A stretch of 64,000 nt of DNA. It comes from Myxococcus eversor. GTDB taxonomy: Bacteria; Myxococcota; Myxococcia; Myxococcales; Myxococcaceae. Positions 8,027 through 19,107 of this stretch are shown piece by piece; within the stretch, counting starts at the first letter, position 1; every line of letters starts with the position of its first letter. The notes beneath the pieces were generated by a model, which was not told the DNA's origin, searched no databases, and saw nothing but the letters and a program-made list of their open reading frames with translations. The stretch spans positions 434,001-498,000 of the forward strand of contig NZ_JAAIXY010000003.1 in NCBI RefSeq assembly GCF_010894455.1, given 5' to 3'. The position numbers and the translations under genes were made by a program.

Positions 8027-9469
8027 ATGACCGACTTTCGTGAGCGCATCGCCGCCGCCTATGACACCGAGGCCTTCCGTCGCGAGGGCCGCACCCTGGT
8101 GGACACGCTGGCGGACTACCTGGGCCAGGCGGAACGCGGCGAGGGAATGCCCGTGCTGCCGTGGGCGGCGCCCGCGGTGAACGTGGACCGCTTCGCCGCG
8201 TCCTTCCCGGAGGAGCCCACGGGCGACTTCACGGAGCTGGTGGCACGCGTGCTCTCCGGCTCCAACCACCTGCACCACCCGCGCTACGTCGGCCACCAGG
8301 TGACGGCCCCGGTGCCCCTGGCCGCGCTGTGCGACGCCGTGTCCTCCCTGCTCAACAACGGCATGGCCGTGTACGAGATGGGCCCCGTCTCCACCGCCAT
8401 GGAGCGCAACGTGCTCAGGTGGATGGCGGCGCGCCTGGGCCTGCCGGAGTCCAGCGACGGGGTGCTGACCTCGGGCGGCTCGCTCGGCAACCTCACCGCG
8501 CTGCTCGCCGCGCGGCAGGCGAAGGCCGGCTATGACGCGTGGAACGAAGGCGCGCACGCGGGGCCGCCGCTCGCCGTGCTGGTGCCGACGACCGCGCACT
8601 ACTGCCTGTCGCGCGCCACGCGCGTCATGGGCTGGGGCTCGGGCGGCGTGGTGCCCCTCCCCGTCGACGAGCGCTTCCGCCTGCGTCCGGAAGGCCTGGA
8701 GCCCGCGCTGGAGGCGGCCACGCGCGCGGGGCGCAAGGTCATCGCCGTCGTCGCCAGCGCCGGCTCCACCGCCACCGGCGCGTTCGACCCGCTGGAGCCC
8801 GTGGCCGACTTCTGCGAGCGCCACGGCCTGTGGTTCCACGTGGACGCCGCGCATGGCGCCGCCGCCGTGCTCAGCTCCGAGTACCGCCACCAGGCGCGCG
8901 GCATCGACCGCGCCGACTCCGTCGTCTGGGACGCGCACAAGGGCCTGCTGATGCCCGCGCTCATCACGGCCGTCCTCTTCCGCGACGGCGCGCGCTCCTT
9001 CGAGTCCTTCGCCCAGGAGGCCAGCTACCTCTTCGGCGACACGCAGCGCCCCTGGAGCGACGTGGGCCTGAGGACGATGGAGTGCACCAAGGAGATGATG
9101 GCGCTCAAGCTCTACGCCTGCCTCAGCGTGCTGGGCACGCGCCTGTTCGCGGACGCGGTGACGGAGTCATACACCCTGGCCCGCCGCTTCGCCGAGCGCC
9201 TGTCCGCCGCCCCCGACTTCGACGTGCCCGTCTCCCCCGACTGCAACATCGTCTGCTTCCGCCACACGCCCGCGCACGTCCCGCCCGAGGAGTGGGACGC
9301 CCTGCAGGCGCGCCTGCGCGAGCGACTGGTGACGCGCGGGGACTTCTACCTGGTGCAGACGAAGCTGCCCGGAGGCGTGTACCTGCGCGTCACCCTCATC
9401 AACCCCCTCACCACCGACGCGGACCTGGACGCGCTGATGGAGGCGCTCAGGACGGCAGCTCGACGGTGA
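8027..9469 (+). CDS. Group II pyridoxal-phosphate-dependent amino acid decarboxylase
   Basis: This 480-residue protein has the full group II decarboxylase plan (glutamate, aromatic amino acid, diaminobutyrate or tyrosine decarboxylases). T-S-G-G-S-L-G-N-L binds the phosphate. H-V-D-A-A-H-G carries the Asp that contacts the pyridine nitrogen. D-A-H-K contains the Schiff-base lysine at residue 305. The substrate cannot be chosen from the sequence. The ATG at 8027 was preferred over upstream in-frame starts because the preceding sequence is the Arg/Pro-rich non-coding type; the ribosome site is weak. Its 3' end overlaps the convergent histidine kinase gene by 23 bases. The enzyme is probably cytosolic and makes an amine or a beta-alanine-like product. 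Confidence 0.88.
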   Translation: MTDFRERIAAAYDTEAFRREGRTLVDTLADYLGQAERGEGMPVLPWAAPAVNVDRFAASFPEEPTGDFTELVARVLSGSNHLHHPRYVGHQVTAPVPLAALCDAVSSLLNNGMAVYEMGPVSTAMERNVLRWMAARLGLPESSDGVLTSGGSLGNLTALLAARQAKAGYDAWNEGAHAGPPLAVLVPTTAHYCLSRATRVMGWGSGGVVPLPVDERFRLRPEGLEPALEAATRAGRKVIAVVASAGSTATGAFDPLEPVADFCERHGLWFHVDAAHGAAAVLSSEYRHQARGIDRADSVVWDAHKGLLMPALITAVLFRDGARSFESFAQEASYLFGDTQRPWSDVGLRTMECTKEMMALKLYACLSVLGTRLFADAVTESYTLARRFAERLSAAPDFDVPVSPDCNIVCFRHTPAHVPPEEWDALQARLRERLVTRGDFYLVQTKLPGGVYLRVTLINPLTTDADLDALMEALRTAARR

Positions 9470-11954
9470 ACTCGCTGCCGACGCCAGGCTCGGAGGCCAC
9501 CGAGACGACGCCGCCCAGCACCGACACCATCTCCCGCACCAGCGTCAGCCCCAGGCCCACGCCCGGCTTGGACTTGTTCTCCAGGGGCTCCAGGTGCGCG
9601 AAGGGCTCGAAGACGCGCGACTGCGCGGCGCGGGGGATGCCCGGGCCGGTGTCGCGCACCCGCAGCCGCCAGCCCTGGGCGTGCTCCTCCACCGCCACCG
9701 ACACGCCGCCCTGCTCGGTGTACTTCACCGCGTTCGTCACCAGGTTGAGCAGCACCATCTGGACGATGCGCGGGTCCGTGCGCGCCACCGCCTTGCCGGG
9801 CGGACGCTCCAGCTCCAGCGCCAGCCCCTTGCGCCGCGCCTCCGCGCGCGCCTCCTCCACCACCTCCTCCACCACCTCGCCCAAATCCACCGCCTGACGC
9901 CTCACCACCAGCCGGCCCTCTTCGAGCTGGTTGTACTGGAGCACCATCTCCACCATGTCCCGCAGCCGCACCGTGGAGCGGTGCATCCGGTCGAACATGT
10001 CCAGCGCCCGGGGTGGCATGCCGCCCAGCTCCTTCTGGAGGGCGTGCTGGGTGAGCTGGAGCACCGACAGCGGCGTGCGCAGCTCGTGCGACACCAACTG
10101 GAGCAGCGTGCTGCGCGACGTGCTGGCGCGCTCGGTGGTCTCCAGCGCCACCTCCAACTGGCGCTTGCGCATGCCCAGCTCTCGCGCCATCGCCTCCAGG
10201 TCCACCGAGCGCGCGGCCAACAGGCCCTGGAGCACCTCGCGCGTGCGCTTCATCACCGCCAGGTTCCTCACCCGCGCCACCAGTTCCTCGGACACGAAGG
10301 GCTTCACCACGTAGTCCTGCGCCCCCGAGCGCAGCAGGTCCACCCGCATCGCATCGTCCGCGCGCGCGGTGAGCAGCAGGATGGGCGTGGACTCGATTCC
10401 GGGGCGCGAGCGCACCGCGCGCACCAGTTGGTCTCCCCCCATGCGCGGCATCATCAGGTCACTGACGATGACGTCCGGCTGCATCCGCTCCGCCTGCACC
10501 AGCCCGTCCACGCCGTCCACCGCGGTGGCCACCTGGAAGTCCTTCGACAGCGTCTCCACCACGAAGCGGCGCATCTCCCGCGTGTCCTCCACCACCAGCA
10601 CGCGCGGGCGGCTCGAGTCCTCCGAGCGCGTCGATGCCACCACCTCCCGCGCCTCCGGCCGCAACACGTCCAGCTCCGCGCGCGCCGCCGCGCGCTGCTC
10701 CACCCGGACCTCCAGCTCCGGCCGGGCCATCAGCTTCACGCCCTCGGGCGCCATCAGCGGCAGCTCCACCACGAAGCGGGCGCCCCCTCCCTCCCGGTCC
10801 TCCACCCAGACGCGTCCCTCGTGCAGCATCACGAAGTCGCGGGTGATGGCCAACCCCAGCCCGGTGCCTCCCAAATCCCGCACCGTGGCCTCGTCCCCCT
10901 GGCGGAAGCGCTCGAAGATGGCCTCCCGCAGCTCCGGCCGCACCCCCGGCCCGGTGTCCTCCACCACCAGGCGCGCCCGGCCAGCCTCCGAGCTCAGCGC
11001 GACGCGGATGCCGCCGCCCGGCGGAGTGAATTTGGCCGCGTTGGACAGGAGGTTGAGCACCACGCGGTCCAGCTTCTCGGAGTCCACCTGCGCCGGCAGC
11101 ATGTCCGGCAGCTCCACCTCGAAGTCCAGCCGCCGCTCCGCCGCCAGGCCCTCGAAGTTCTCCGCGCCCAGCCGCACCAGCCTCGCCAGGTCCATCTCCT
11201 CGTACTGGAGGCGCATCTTCCCCGCGTCCAGCTTGGCCACGTCCAGCAATGCATTCACGTGCCGCAACAACACCCGCGCGTTGCGGCGCATCACCTCCAG
11301 GTCCTTTCGGGCGGACTCGGACAGCTCCCCGTCGTGCAGCAGCCGCTCCACCGGCCCCAGGATGAGCGTCAGCGGCGTGCGCAGCTCATGGCTGACATTG
11401 GCGAAGAAGCCCGTGCGCTGCGCCTCCGACGCCTTCAGCCTCGCGTACAGCTCCTCCAGCTCCACGGAGCTCTTCTCCAGACGCACCCGCCTCTCCTCGG
11501 AGAGCCGCGCCGCGTCCGTGAACTCCACCACCCGCCCGCGCAGCGGCACCAGGTACATGCCCGTGGCCACCGACGCCACCGCCGTCACCACCTTGATGCC
11601 CCCTCCCAGGTAGTAGGCCGAATACCAGACGTTCCACACCTCCATCAGGTGCGTCAGCCCACACGCGGCGATGAAGACACCAAAGGACAGAATCATCCCG
11701 CCGAAGGGCAGGCGGCTGCGTCGCACCATCGCGTACAGCGTCAGCGAGATGAAGAAGTAGGCGGAGCCGATGAGGGCGTCCGACACGACATGCATCGCCA
11801 CCAGGTCCTGTTTCCACAGGTAGCAGTGGCCATGCGGCATGTTCCAGGCACCGAGGAAAAAGTCCCGCAGGCCCGCCCAGGGGCCCTCATCCACCAGGGA
11901 AAACCGCTCCAGGGAAACCGCGCCGCGCACCGCACGTCCGAGCTGGTCGTTCAT
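9447..11954 (-). CDS. Hybrid sensor histidine kinase with ethylene-receptor-like membrane sensor (HK-REC-HK)
   Basis: The product has 835 residues. Residues about 55-140 form three membrane helices that match the plant ethylene-binding domain. S-D (Asp59), Tyr66, then F-I-A-A-C-G-L-T-H with Cys98 and His102 reproduce ETR1 Asp25, Tyr32, Cys65 and His69 with almost identical spacing. ETR1 Pro36 is Ser70 here. A coiled linker leads to HisKA (S-H-E-L-R-T-P, His189) and HATPase_c (G-T-G-L-G-L-A-I). A receiver domain follows (V-V-E-D, phospho-Asp in S-D-L-M-M-P, K-P-F), then a second HisKA (S-H-E-L-R-T-P) with HATPase_c. The ATG at 11954 follows GGAAGGGAA. In ETR1 the Cys and His hold copper that binds ethylene; whether this protein binds copper or ethylene is inference. 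No separate response regulator lies alongside. Confidence 0.9.
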   Translation of the reverse strand: MNDQLGRAVRGAVSLERFSLVDEGPWAGLRDFFLGAWNMPHGHCYLWKQDLVAMHVVSDALIGSAYFFISLTLYAMVRRSRLPFGGMILSFGVFIAACGLTHLMEVWNVWYSAYYLGGGIKVVTAVASVATGMYLVPLRGRVVEFTDAARLSEERRVRLEKSSVELEELYARLKASEAQRTGFFANVSHELRTPLTLILGPVERLLHDGELSESARKDLEVMRRNARVLLRHVNALLDVAKLDAGKMRLQYEEMDLARLVRLGAENFEGLAAERRLDFEVELPDMLPAQVDSEKLDRVVLNLLSNAAKFTPPGGGIRVALSSEAGRARLVVEDTGPGVRPELREAIFERFRQGDEATVRDLGGTGLGLAITRDFVMLHEGRVWVEDREGGGARFVVELPLMAPEGVKLMARPELEVRVEQRAAARAELDVLRPEAREVVASTRSEDSSRPRVLVVEDTREMRRFVVETLSKDFQVATAVDGVDGLVQAERMQPDVIVSDLMMPRMGGDQLVRAVRSRPGIESTPILLLTARADDAMRVDLLRSGAQDYVVKPFVSEELVARVRNLAVMKRTREVLQGLLAARSVDLEAMARELGMRKRQLEVALETTERASTSRSTLLQLVSHELRTPLSVLQLTQHALQKELGGMPPRALDMFDRMHRSTVRLRDMVEMVLQYNQLEEGRLVVRRQAVDLGEVVEEVVEEARAEARRKGLALELERPPGKAVARTDPRIVQMVLLNLVTNAVKYTEQGGVSVAVEEHAQGWRLRVRDTGPGIPRAAQSRVFEPFAHLEPLENKSKPGVGLGLTLVREMVSVLGGVVSVASEPGVGSEFTVELPS

Positions 11955-12154
11955 GGCGTTCCCTTCCGCTGTCCCGCATGAAAGAGGAGCCCCCCTAGGC
12001 CCTCCCCTCAACGGAGCATTCCACGAAAAGCAGGCGACTCTTGATACCGCCCATCTCACACCCTCGCGCGAGGAAAGGGCATGCACCTGGGTGCAGCGCG
12101 CCGGGTGCTGGACAGTCGCCCCCCGCGTCAAAATGAGGTAGAGCGCACACCGCC

Positions 12155-12874
12155 ATGCTCGTCTCTCTTGTCATTCCTGTTTACAACGAGATTCCCACCC
12201 TCGCGGAGCTGCTGCGCCGCTGCATCGCCGTCGACTTTCCGAAGGAGCTCGTCCTGGTGGACGATTGTTCCCGGGACGGAAGTCGGGAGCTGCTCCAGCA
12301 GCTCGCGGAGCAGGGGGTGGGCGTATTGGGTGGGTCCCCCAAGAACCGGAACGAAGTCCGGGTGCTGTTCCAGGAGCAGAACCAGGGCAAGGGCGCGGCG
12401 CTGCGGCGCGGCTTCGCCGAGTCCACGGGGGACATCATCCTCGTGCAGGACGCGGACCTGGAATATGACCCGAAGGATATCCCGAAGGTGATTCAGCCCA
12501 TCATCGACGGAGATGCGGACGTCGTCTTCGGCAGCCGCTTCACCGGGACGCCCCGGCGGGTGCTGTACTACTGGCACACGGTGCTCAACAACATCCTGAC
12601 CACGCTCTCCAACATGACGAGCGGGCTGAACCTCACGGACATGGAGACCTGCTACAAGGCCTTCCGCGCCGAGGTGCTGCGCTCCGTCGAGGTGGAGGAG
12701 AACCGCTTCGGCTTCGAGCCCGAAATCACCGCCAAGGTGGCGCGCGGCAACTGGCGCATCTTCGAGGTGCCCATCAGCTACCACGGGCGCACGTACGAAG
12801 AGGGCAAGAAGATTGGCTGGAAGGACGGCGTGCGCGCCCTCTACGTCATCGGCAAGTACGCGCTGAAGCGGTAG
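12155..12874 (+). CDS. Family 2 glycosyltransferase (dolichyl/polyprenyl-phosphate sugar transferase type)
   Basis: The 239-residue protein opens with S-L-V-I-P-V-Y-N-E, typical of GT-A fold family 2 transferases. It has V-D-D-C-S-R-D-G-S for nucleotide binding, the Q-D-A-D-L-E-Y-D-P metal/nucleotide motif near residue 107, and a V-F-G-S-R-F acceptor-side motif. Length and motif set match bacterial relatives of dolichol-phosphate mannosyltransferase without C-terminal membrane helices. It probably moves a sugar from a nucleotide to a polyprenyl phosphate on the cytoplasmic face of the membrane; the sugar is not known. It is transcribed divergently from the hybrid kinase with 200 bases between. 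Confidence 0.87.
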   Translation: MLVSLVIPVYNEIPTLAELLRRCIAVDFPKELVLVDDCSRDGSRELLQQLAEQGVGVLGGSPKNRNEVRVLFQEQNQGKGAALRRGFAESTGDIILVQDADLEYDPKDIPKVIQPIIDGDADVVFGSRFTGTPRRVLYYWHTVLNNILTTLSNMTSGLNLTDMETCYKAFRAEVLRSVEVEENRFGFEPEITAKVARGNWRIFEVPISYHGRTYEEGKKIGWKDGVRALYVIGKYALKR

Positions 12875-12913
12875 GGACGGCGGGACACGGCCGCCGCCCC
12901 CACCCACCGGGTT

Positions 12914-15025
12914 CTACCCGTGGGCCCGCGTCTCCGGTGCCGGGGGCTCGGGTAGCGGCGCCGCGGGCTCCACGCCCGACAGCAGCGCCTTCGCCGCGTC
13001 CACCGCCTCGCACGTGCCCGTCAGCGCGAGCACGTCACCCACCCGCAGCACCTCCTGCGCGGTGGGCACCGAGAGGCTCTCCTCCCCGCGCTGAATCGCG
13101 AGCACCGTCGCGCCCGTGAGGCCGCGCAGGTTCACCTGCGCCAGCGTCTTGCCCGCCACGGGGCTCGTCTCCTCCAGCCGCACGGAGGCCGGAGCGCCCA
13201 GGCCCGGCAACAGCCCCTGGACGTGGTCCAGCGCGTGCTCTTCCGCGCCCGGCTCCTTCGAGTGCGACTGCGCCGCCAGCGCCGCGACGATGACCTGCGC
13301 TCCGGCGCGCACGTGGCCGTGCAGATTGGTCGCGCCCCGCCAGAACGCCACGCCCAGCGCGCCCACCAGCGTCAGCACGATGAGGGGACCGGTGGCGCCC
13401 TTGAGGAAGGGCTGCGTCACCACGACGATGGGGATGCTCACCAGGAGGATGATTCCCACCTGCAGCGTGACGAGCAGCACCCGCCGGGGCGCCGCGGCCA
13501 GGTCCAACTTGCCGTCCTTGCGCGCGGGCAGCGCGGCCTCCGCCAGCGTCGCGCCCAGCCGCCGGGCGATGCCGATGACGCCCAGGATGAACGGCACCGC
13601 CAGCAGCACCGCGCCTCCGAGGATGATGTTCCTGGACACGTCCTCGTCCACGCCGGTCCGCGTCTCCACGAAGCTGGCCATCCGCTCGGCGGAGAGGGAC
13701 GTGCCAATCACCAGCGTCACCAGGAGGACGGCGTCCAGCACGAGCAGGCGAATCAGTCGCCGCACGCCCGCGCCCAGCGTCTCCCGCCGGGGCGCCTGCC
13801 GCAGCCGCTCCACCCACGTGCCGTACAACGTGACGAAGGTCTGCAGCGGCTTGGGCAGCTTGCGGTCCACCCACGTCGCCACCGGCCCCGACGTCTTGAT
13901 GAGCAGGGGCGTCGTCAGCGTGGTGATGGCGGACACGGCCACCGCCACCGGATAGATGAAGCTGCCCGTCGCCTTCAGCGACAGTCCCAGGCCGGCGATG
14001 ATGAAGGAGAACTCGCCAATCTGCGCCAGGCTCATGCCCGCCTGGACGGACGTGCGCGTCCCGTTGCCGGTGAGGAAGGCGCCCAGCGTGACGCTGATGA
14101 GCTTGCCCACGATGACCGTCACGGTGAGCACGAGGATGGCCGCCCAGTGCTCGACGATGAGCTCCGGGTTGATGAGCATGCCCACCGACACGAAGAAGAT
14201 GGCCGCGAACATGTCTCGCACCGGCTGCACCAGGTGCTCCACCAGCTTCTCCTCACCCGACTCCGCCACCAGCGAGCCCGCGAGGAACGCGCCGAGCGCC
14301 ACCGAGTAGCCGAACGACTGCGCGAGCAGCGCCACCGCGAAGCAGATGCCCACGCTCGTCACCAGCGTCGTCTCCGGCCGGTTCAGCTTGATGACCGCGC
14401 GCATGGCCCGGGGGATGATGAACAGGCCCACCGCCACCAGGCCCACCAGGAACGCCACCAGCTTGCCCGTGGTGAGCGTCAGGTCCTTCACGTTCAGGCC
14501 CGCGCCCGTGGAGACGGCCGTCAGGGTCGCCATCAGCAGCACGGCGATGAGGTCCTCGACGATGAGCACCCCCACCACCAGCTCCCGCAGCTTTCCCTTG
14601 ATGCCCTGCTCGTCGAACGCCTTGGCGATGATGGTGGTGCTGGAGATGGCGATGAGCGCGCCGGTGAAGAGGCTCTCCAGCGTCGTCCACCCGAAGGCCC
14701 GGCCCACCACGAAGCCCAGCCACACCATGATGCTGCACTGGATGACGGCGGTGACGCCGGCGGTGAAGCCCACGGAGAACAGCTTGCGCAGGCTGAACTC
14801 CAGCCCGAGCGAGAACATCAGCAGGATGACGCCCAGCTCCGACAGCGTCGTGACGACGTCCGGATTGGCCACCAGTGGAATGGGCACGAAGGGCCCCACC
14901 ACGAGGCCCGCGAGGATGTAGCCCAGCACCACGGGTTGTCGCAGCTTCTGGAAGAGAACGGTCGTCACCGCGGCGACGCACAGGACAATGGCAATGGCCT
15001 GGAGGACCTCGTGGGCTCCGTGCAT
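12914..15025 (-). CDS. CPA2-family cation/proton antiporter (KefB/C-like) with RCK_C domain
   Basis: At 703 residues the protein has about twelve membrane helices over its first 400 residues, with the CPA2 features L-G-Y-I-L-A-G-L-V-V-G-P and F-S-L-G-L-E-F near residue 75. Additional hydrophobic segments follow around 445-570. The last 75 residues form an RCK_C (TrkA_C) ligand-binding domain (V-A-G-K-T-L-A-Q-V-N-L-R start). There is no Rossmann-type RCK_N domain between them, unlike KefB/C, so control by NAD(H) or glutathione adducts is unlikely. It should exchange K+ or Na+ for protons at the inner membrane. GAGGTGA lies upstream of the ATG. Confidence 0.88.
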   Translation of the reverse strand: MHGAHEVLQAIAIVLCVAAVTTVLFQKLRQPVVLGYILAGLVVGPFVPIPLVANPDVVTTLSELGVILLMFSLGLEFSLRKLFSVGFTAGVTAVIQCSIMVWLGFVVGRAFGWTTLESLFTGALIAISSTTIIAKAFDEQGIKGKLRELVVGVLIVEDLIAVLLMATLTAVSTGAGLNVKDLTLTTGKLVAFLVGLVAVGLFIIPRAMRAVIKLNRPETTLVTSVGICFAVALLAQSFGYSVALGAFLAGSLVAESGEEKLVEHLVQPVRDMFAAIFFVSVGMLINPELIVEHWAAILVLTVTVIVGKLISVTLGAFLTGNGTRTSVQAGMSLAQIGEFSFIIAGLGLSLKATGSFIYPVAVAVSAITTLTTPLLIKTSGPVATWVDRKLPKPLQTFVTLYGTWVERLRQAPRRETLGAGVRRLIRLLVLDAVLLVTLVIGTSLSAERMASFVETRTGVDEDVSRNIILGGAVLLAVPFILGVIGIARRLGATLAEAALPARKDGKLDLAAAPRRVLLVTLQVGIILLVSIPIVVVTQPFLKGATGPLIVLTLVGALGVAFWRGATNLHGHVRAGAQVIVAALAAQSHSKEPGAEEHALDHVQGLLPGLGAPASVRLEETSPVAGKTLAQVNLRGLTGATVLAIQRGEESLSVPTAQEVLRVGDVLALTGTCEAVDAAKALLSGVEPAAPLPEPPAPETRAHG

Positions 15026-15199
15026 CAGGTCACCTCAAGAATGGGAAGCTCGGCTGGGGCACGACCTGCCCCACCCCGGGAAACCGGAGACAAGGGCCGT
15101 CGCGCGCGAAGGAAAGGAAAAGACGTCGTAACGCCCGGAATACCGCCGGGCTCGCTCAAGCGCTCGGTACCGGAGGAACTCCGGCGCGACGCTCACCGC

Positions 15200-15697
15200 T
15201 CAAGCGCCCCGAGGAGGGCCTCGCAGCGGGCGGGTGACGATGGAGGGACGGTCCGCGATGTCCCCGCTCGAGGTGGGGGCCGCCGCGGAGCGACGTTCTC
15301 TCAAGGTGACGCGCGCGACGGCGTGCCGCCGCTCCCGGCCCCAGCGATGGAGGGCCTGGAGGTCGGGCGCGAAGGGGGTGCGGCCCCGCGCGGAGGAGGG
15401 CGGCGAGAAGGCGGGGCCGGAGCCGACATGGAGCCCCGCGTCCCAGCCCCCCAGGTCGGTGACGTGGAACTGCGCGCCCCACCGGCGGGCGGGGCCCTTG
15501 GAGGACTTCGCGCCCTGGCGGACGGACGTCGCGCCGGTGTCCAGGTAGAAGCCCCGCTCCGTCGCCGTGGGGCACTCGGCGGCCTCGGCGCGCAGCACCG
15601 TGGCCAGGACGAGGGCCACCCCCAAGGCGAGCAGCACCGTCCGGAGCGTCTCGCTCCCGGAGCCGGGCATTCGCGATGTCGTGCCGGGGGAGCGCAT
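15200..15697 (-). CDS. Hypothetical exported protein
   Basis: I do not recognise the family. The frame gives 165 residues from the ATG at 15697; another ATG at 15670 would start the protein directly at its signal peptide (M-P-G-S-G-S-E-T-L-R followed by a hydrophobic run and a cleavage-like L-R-A-E-A). The mature part is Arg- and Pro-rich, with an early C-P-T-A-T-E-R-G-F-Y segment and an F-H-V-T-D-L-G-G-W-D segment, and no known motif. The signal peptide is the main support for coding; the C-terminal third looks low in complexity and may be poorly conserved. The start is uncertain. Confidence 0.5.
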   Translation of the reverse strand: MRSPGTTSRMPGSGSETLRTVLLALGVALVLATVLRAEAAECPTATERGFYLDTGATSVRQGAKSSKGPARRWGAQFHVTDLGGWDAGLHVGSGPAFSPPSSARGRTPFAPDLQALHRWGRERRHAVARVTLRERRSAAAPTSSGDIADRPSIVTRPLRGPPRGA

Positions 15698-16234
15698 CAC
15701 TCGTTCAGGTACTACGCCGGACCTGGGCCCGTAAAGCGCGCCCTGCCTCACGCCCGCCAGTCCGCTGGAGCCTGGCTACTGGCGCGGACGAGGTGACAGG
15801 CGCTGCCCCCCGCGAGCACGCAGGCTCGCTTCGGAGTCCCGCGCCATCCAACGTGGCCAAGGCACCGCGCTCCCGGAGGTCGAGGTCCGGCGACGAAGCC
15901 CGGGGCCGAGCACCTCGACGCCGAGGCCAGGCCCGCCAGCGAAGCCCGAGGCCCAGACGCCTGGACGCCGAGCCGAGGCTCGCGGCTCGCGCCATCGGCC
16001 AGGGCTGTCGCTGACGCGTGGAGACGGCGCCCCGCTCCAGGCGGGTGCGTCACGGCGCTGTAGGGCCATGTCCCCCCGAGCGAAAACGCCGCTGCGTCGG
16101 CGCATCGGCCCGGAGTCGTGGCCGTCACCCCCGTGTGGACGGGGAGAACGTCCACCGGTGCACATCCACGGCAGGCGGCGATTCGGCGCGCGGCGGGGCC
16201 TGCCGGCCGGGAGGATCAGACCTAACTTGAGCGC
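15698..16234. other. Non-coding gap of about 540 bases
   Basis: No convincing gene. The frames that stay open are rich in Arg, Ala, Gly and Pro and lack a ribosome site or recognisable pattern. The middle (about 15880-16000) is dense in short GAGGCC/GCCGAGG words and small self-complementary GC runs, which could fold in RNA but repeat with no fixed period. I see no tRNA, CRISPR repeat or terminal inverted repeats. Confidence 0.5.
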
Positions 16235-17981
<1,747 letters not shown>

Positions 17982-17996
17982 GAGGCTGAAAGCCTC
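17982..17996 (+). terminator. Short hairpin after mreB
   Basis: GAGGCT-GAA-AGCCTC immediately follows the mreB stop codon. The stem is only six pairs and lacks a T-run, so this is a weak terminator candidate. Confidence 0.35.
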
Positions 17997-18156
17997 GTGC
18001 CCGCGTGCGCCACGGCGCCGTGCCTTTCACGAGGCCGGCGCCGTTCGTGTGTCCGGGGCCTGGGCATTGGCTGGAAAGCATGGGCCCCCGCAACCCATGC
18101 ATGGGAAGCGGGTTGTTCCTGGTTCAACGCGCAGGCCGCGCGCGGGAGCCCGAGCC

Positions 18157-19047
18157 ATGACGACGTGGAGCTGTTGCACCGTTTCATCCTGGAGTGTCCG
18201 TGCGGGAGCGCTGAGCGCCCTGCTCATGGGCTGTGGGGGTGGTGTGCCCGAGTCGCTGTCGGCTCCCGAGAGTTCCGCGCCCGTGGGCACGTCCCCCGCG
18301 GCGCTCTCCACGCCGGTGGCGGACTGCTCGCGGTTCATCGTCGTCGGCAGTCCGACGGCGGCGACGGGGGCGACGTGGAGTTATAACTCCGTGGACCTGG
18401 GTGTGCACTACGTGCTCAAGGGTGTCGTCTTCGTCCCGCCGACGGGGACGGGGCCGTTTCCCGCGGTGGTCATCAGCCACGGCAAGGGAGGCAGCGCGCG
18501 CGGCTACTCGGCCAACATCGCGCGGAGCATGGTGACGTGGGGGTTGGTGGCCATCGCCACCTCGTACACGCATGGCTCGGACGCCGCGGGCACGCTGCCG
18601 ACGGGCGCTGAGGGCGCTTCTGCGGAGAACGTGCAGCGCGCGCACAAGGCCTGGGATTTGCTCTCGTGCGTGGGCAACGTCGACTTCACGCGCGTGGCGG
18701 CGCATGGCCACAGCATGGGGGGCTTCGTCACGGGACAGTTGTTGGGGACGCATCCGGCGGATTTCCGCGCGGCCTCGCACACGGCGGGGGGCGTGAGCAC
18801 GGGTCCGAACTCCACCGACCCGGTGACCGCGGGGTTCATCACCACGCCGTATCAGCTCCACCACGGCGACGCGGACACGGTGGTGCCGCTCTCGCAGGAC
18901 CAGGCGCTTCGGTCCATCCTCGTGGGGAACGGCATCCCCCACCAGCTCCATGTCTACGCGGGGTATACGCACACGCAGATTCCGCTCGACGCCACGATGC
19001 TGACTCGCGTGAGGAATTGGTATCGCGTGCACGGTGTCCTGCCCTGA
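18157..19047 (+). CDS. Exported alpha/beta hydrolase lipoprotein (dienelactone-hydrolase-like)
   Basis: The 296-residue protein has a signal peptide ending in L-L-M-G-C-G-G-G, a lipobox. A V-V-I-S-H-G-K-G-G oxyanion-hole strand and the nucleophile elbow H-G-H-S-M-G-G mark it as an alpha/beta hydrolase. The acid is likely the Asp in H-H-G-D-A-D-T-V-V and the base the His in G-Y-T-H-T. This arrangement fits the dienelactone hydrolase/PET-hydrolase-like group, which cleave esters outside the cytoplasm. The ATG at 18157 was chosen because it puts the signal peptide at the start. The substrate is unknown, and the gene has no evident operon partners. Confidence 0.8.
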   Translation: MTTWSCCTVSSWSVRAGALSALLMGCGGGVPESLSAPESSAPVGTSPAALSTPVADCSRFIVVGSPTAATGATWSYNSVDLGVHYVLKGVVFVPPTGTGPFPAVVISHGKGGSARGYSANIARSMVTWGLVAIATSYTHGSDAAGTLPTGAEGASAENVQRAHKAWDLLSCVGNVDFTRVAAHGHSMGGFVTGQLLGTHPADFRAASHTAGGVSTGPNSTDPVTAGFITTPYQLHHGDADTVVPLSQDQALRSILVGNGIPHQLHVYAGYTHTQIPLDATMLTRVRNWYRVHGVLP

Positions 19048-19107
19048 GGGGTGGATGAATCCGTCCGGGTTTGACAGCCATGCGGCGCCTGGATTGTGGT
19101 GCGTCGC

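Noticed and set aside
15776..16165. Possible small proteins in the gap before the CmpB-like gene
   Set aside because: No ribosome site, composition Arg/Gly/Pro-biased, frames on both strands equally open.
16120..16165. CCCCCGTGTGGACGGGGAG resembling a CRISPR repeat stem
   Set aside because: Single copy with no repetition nearby.
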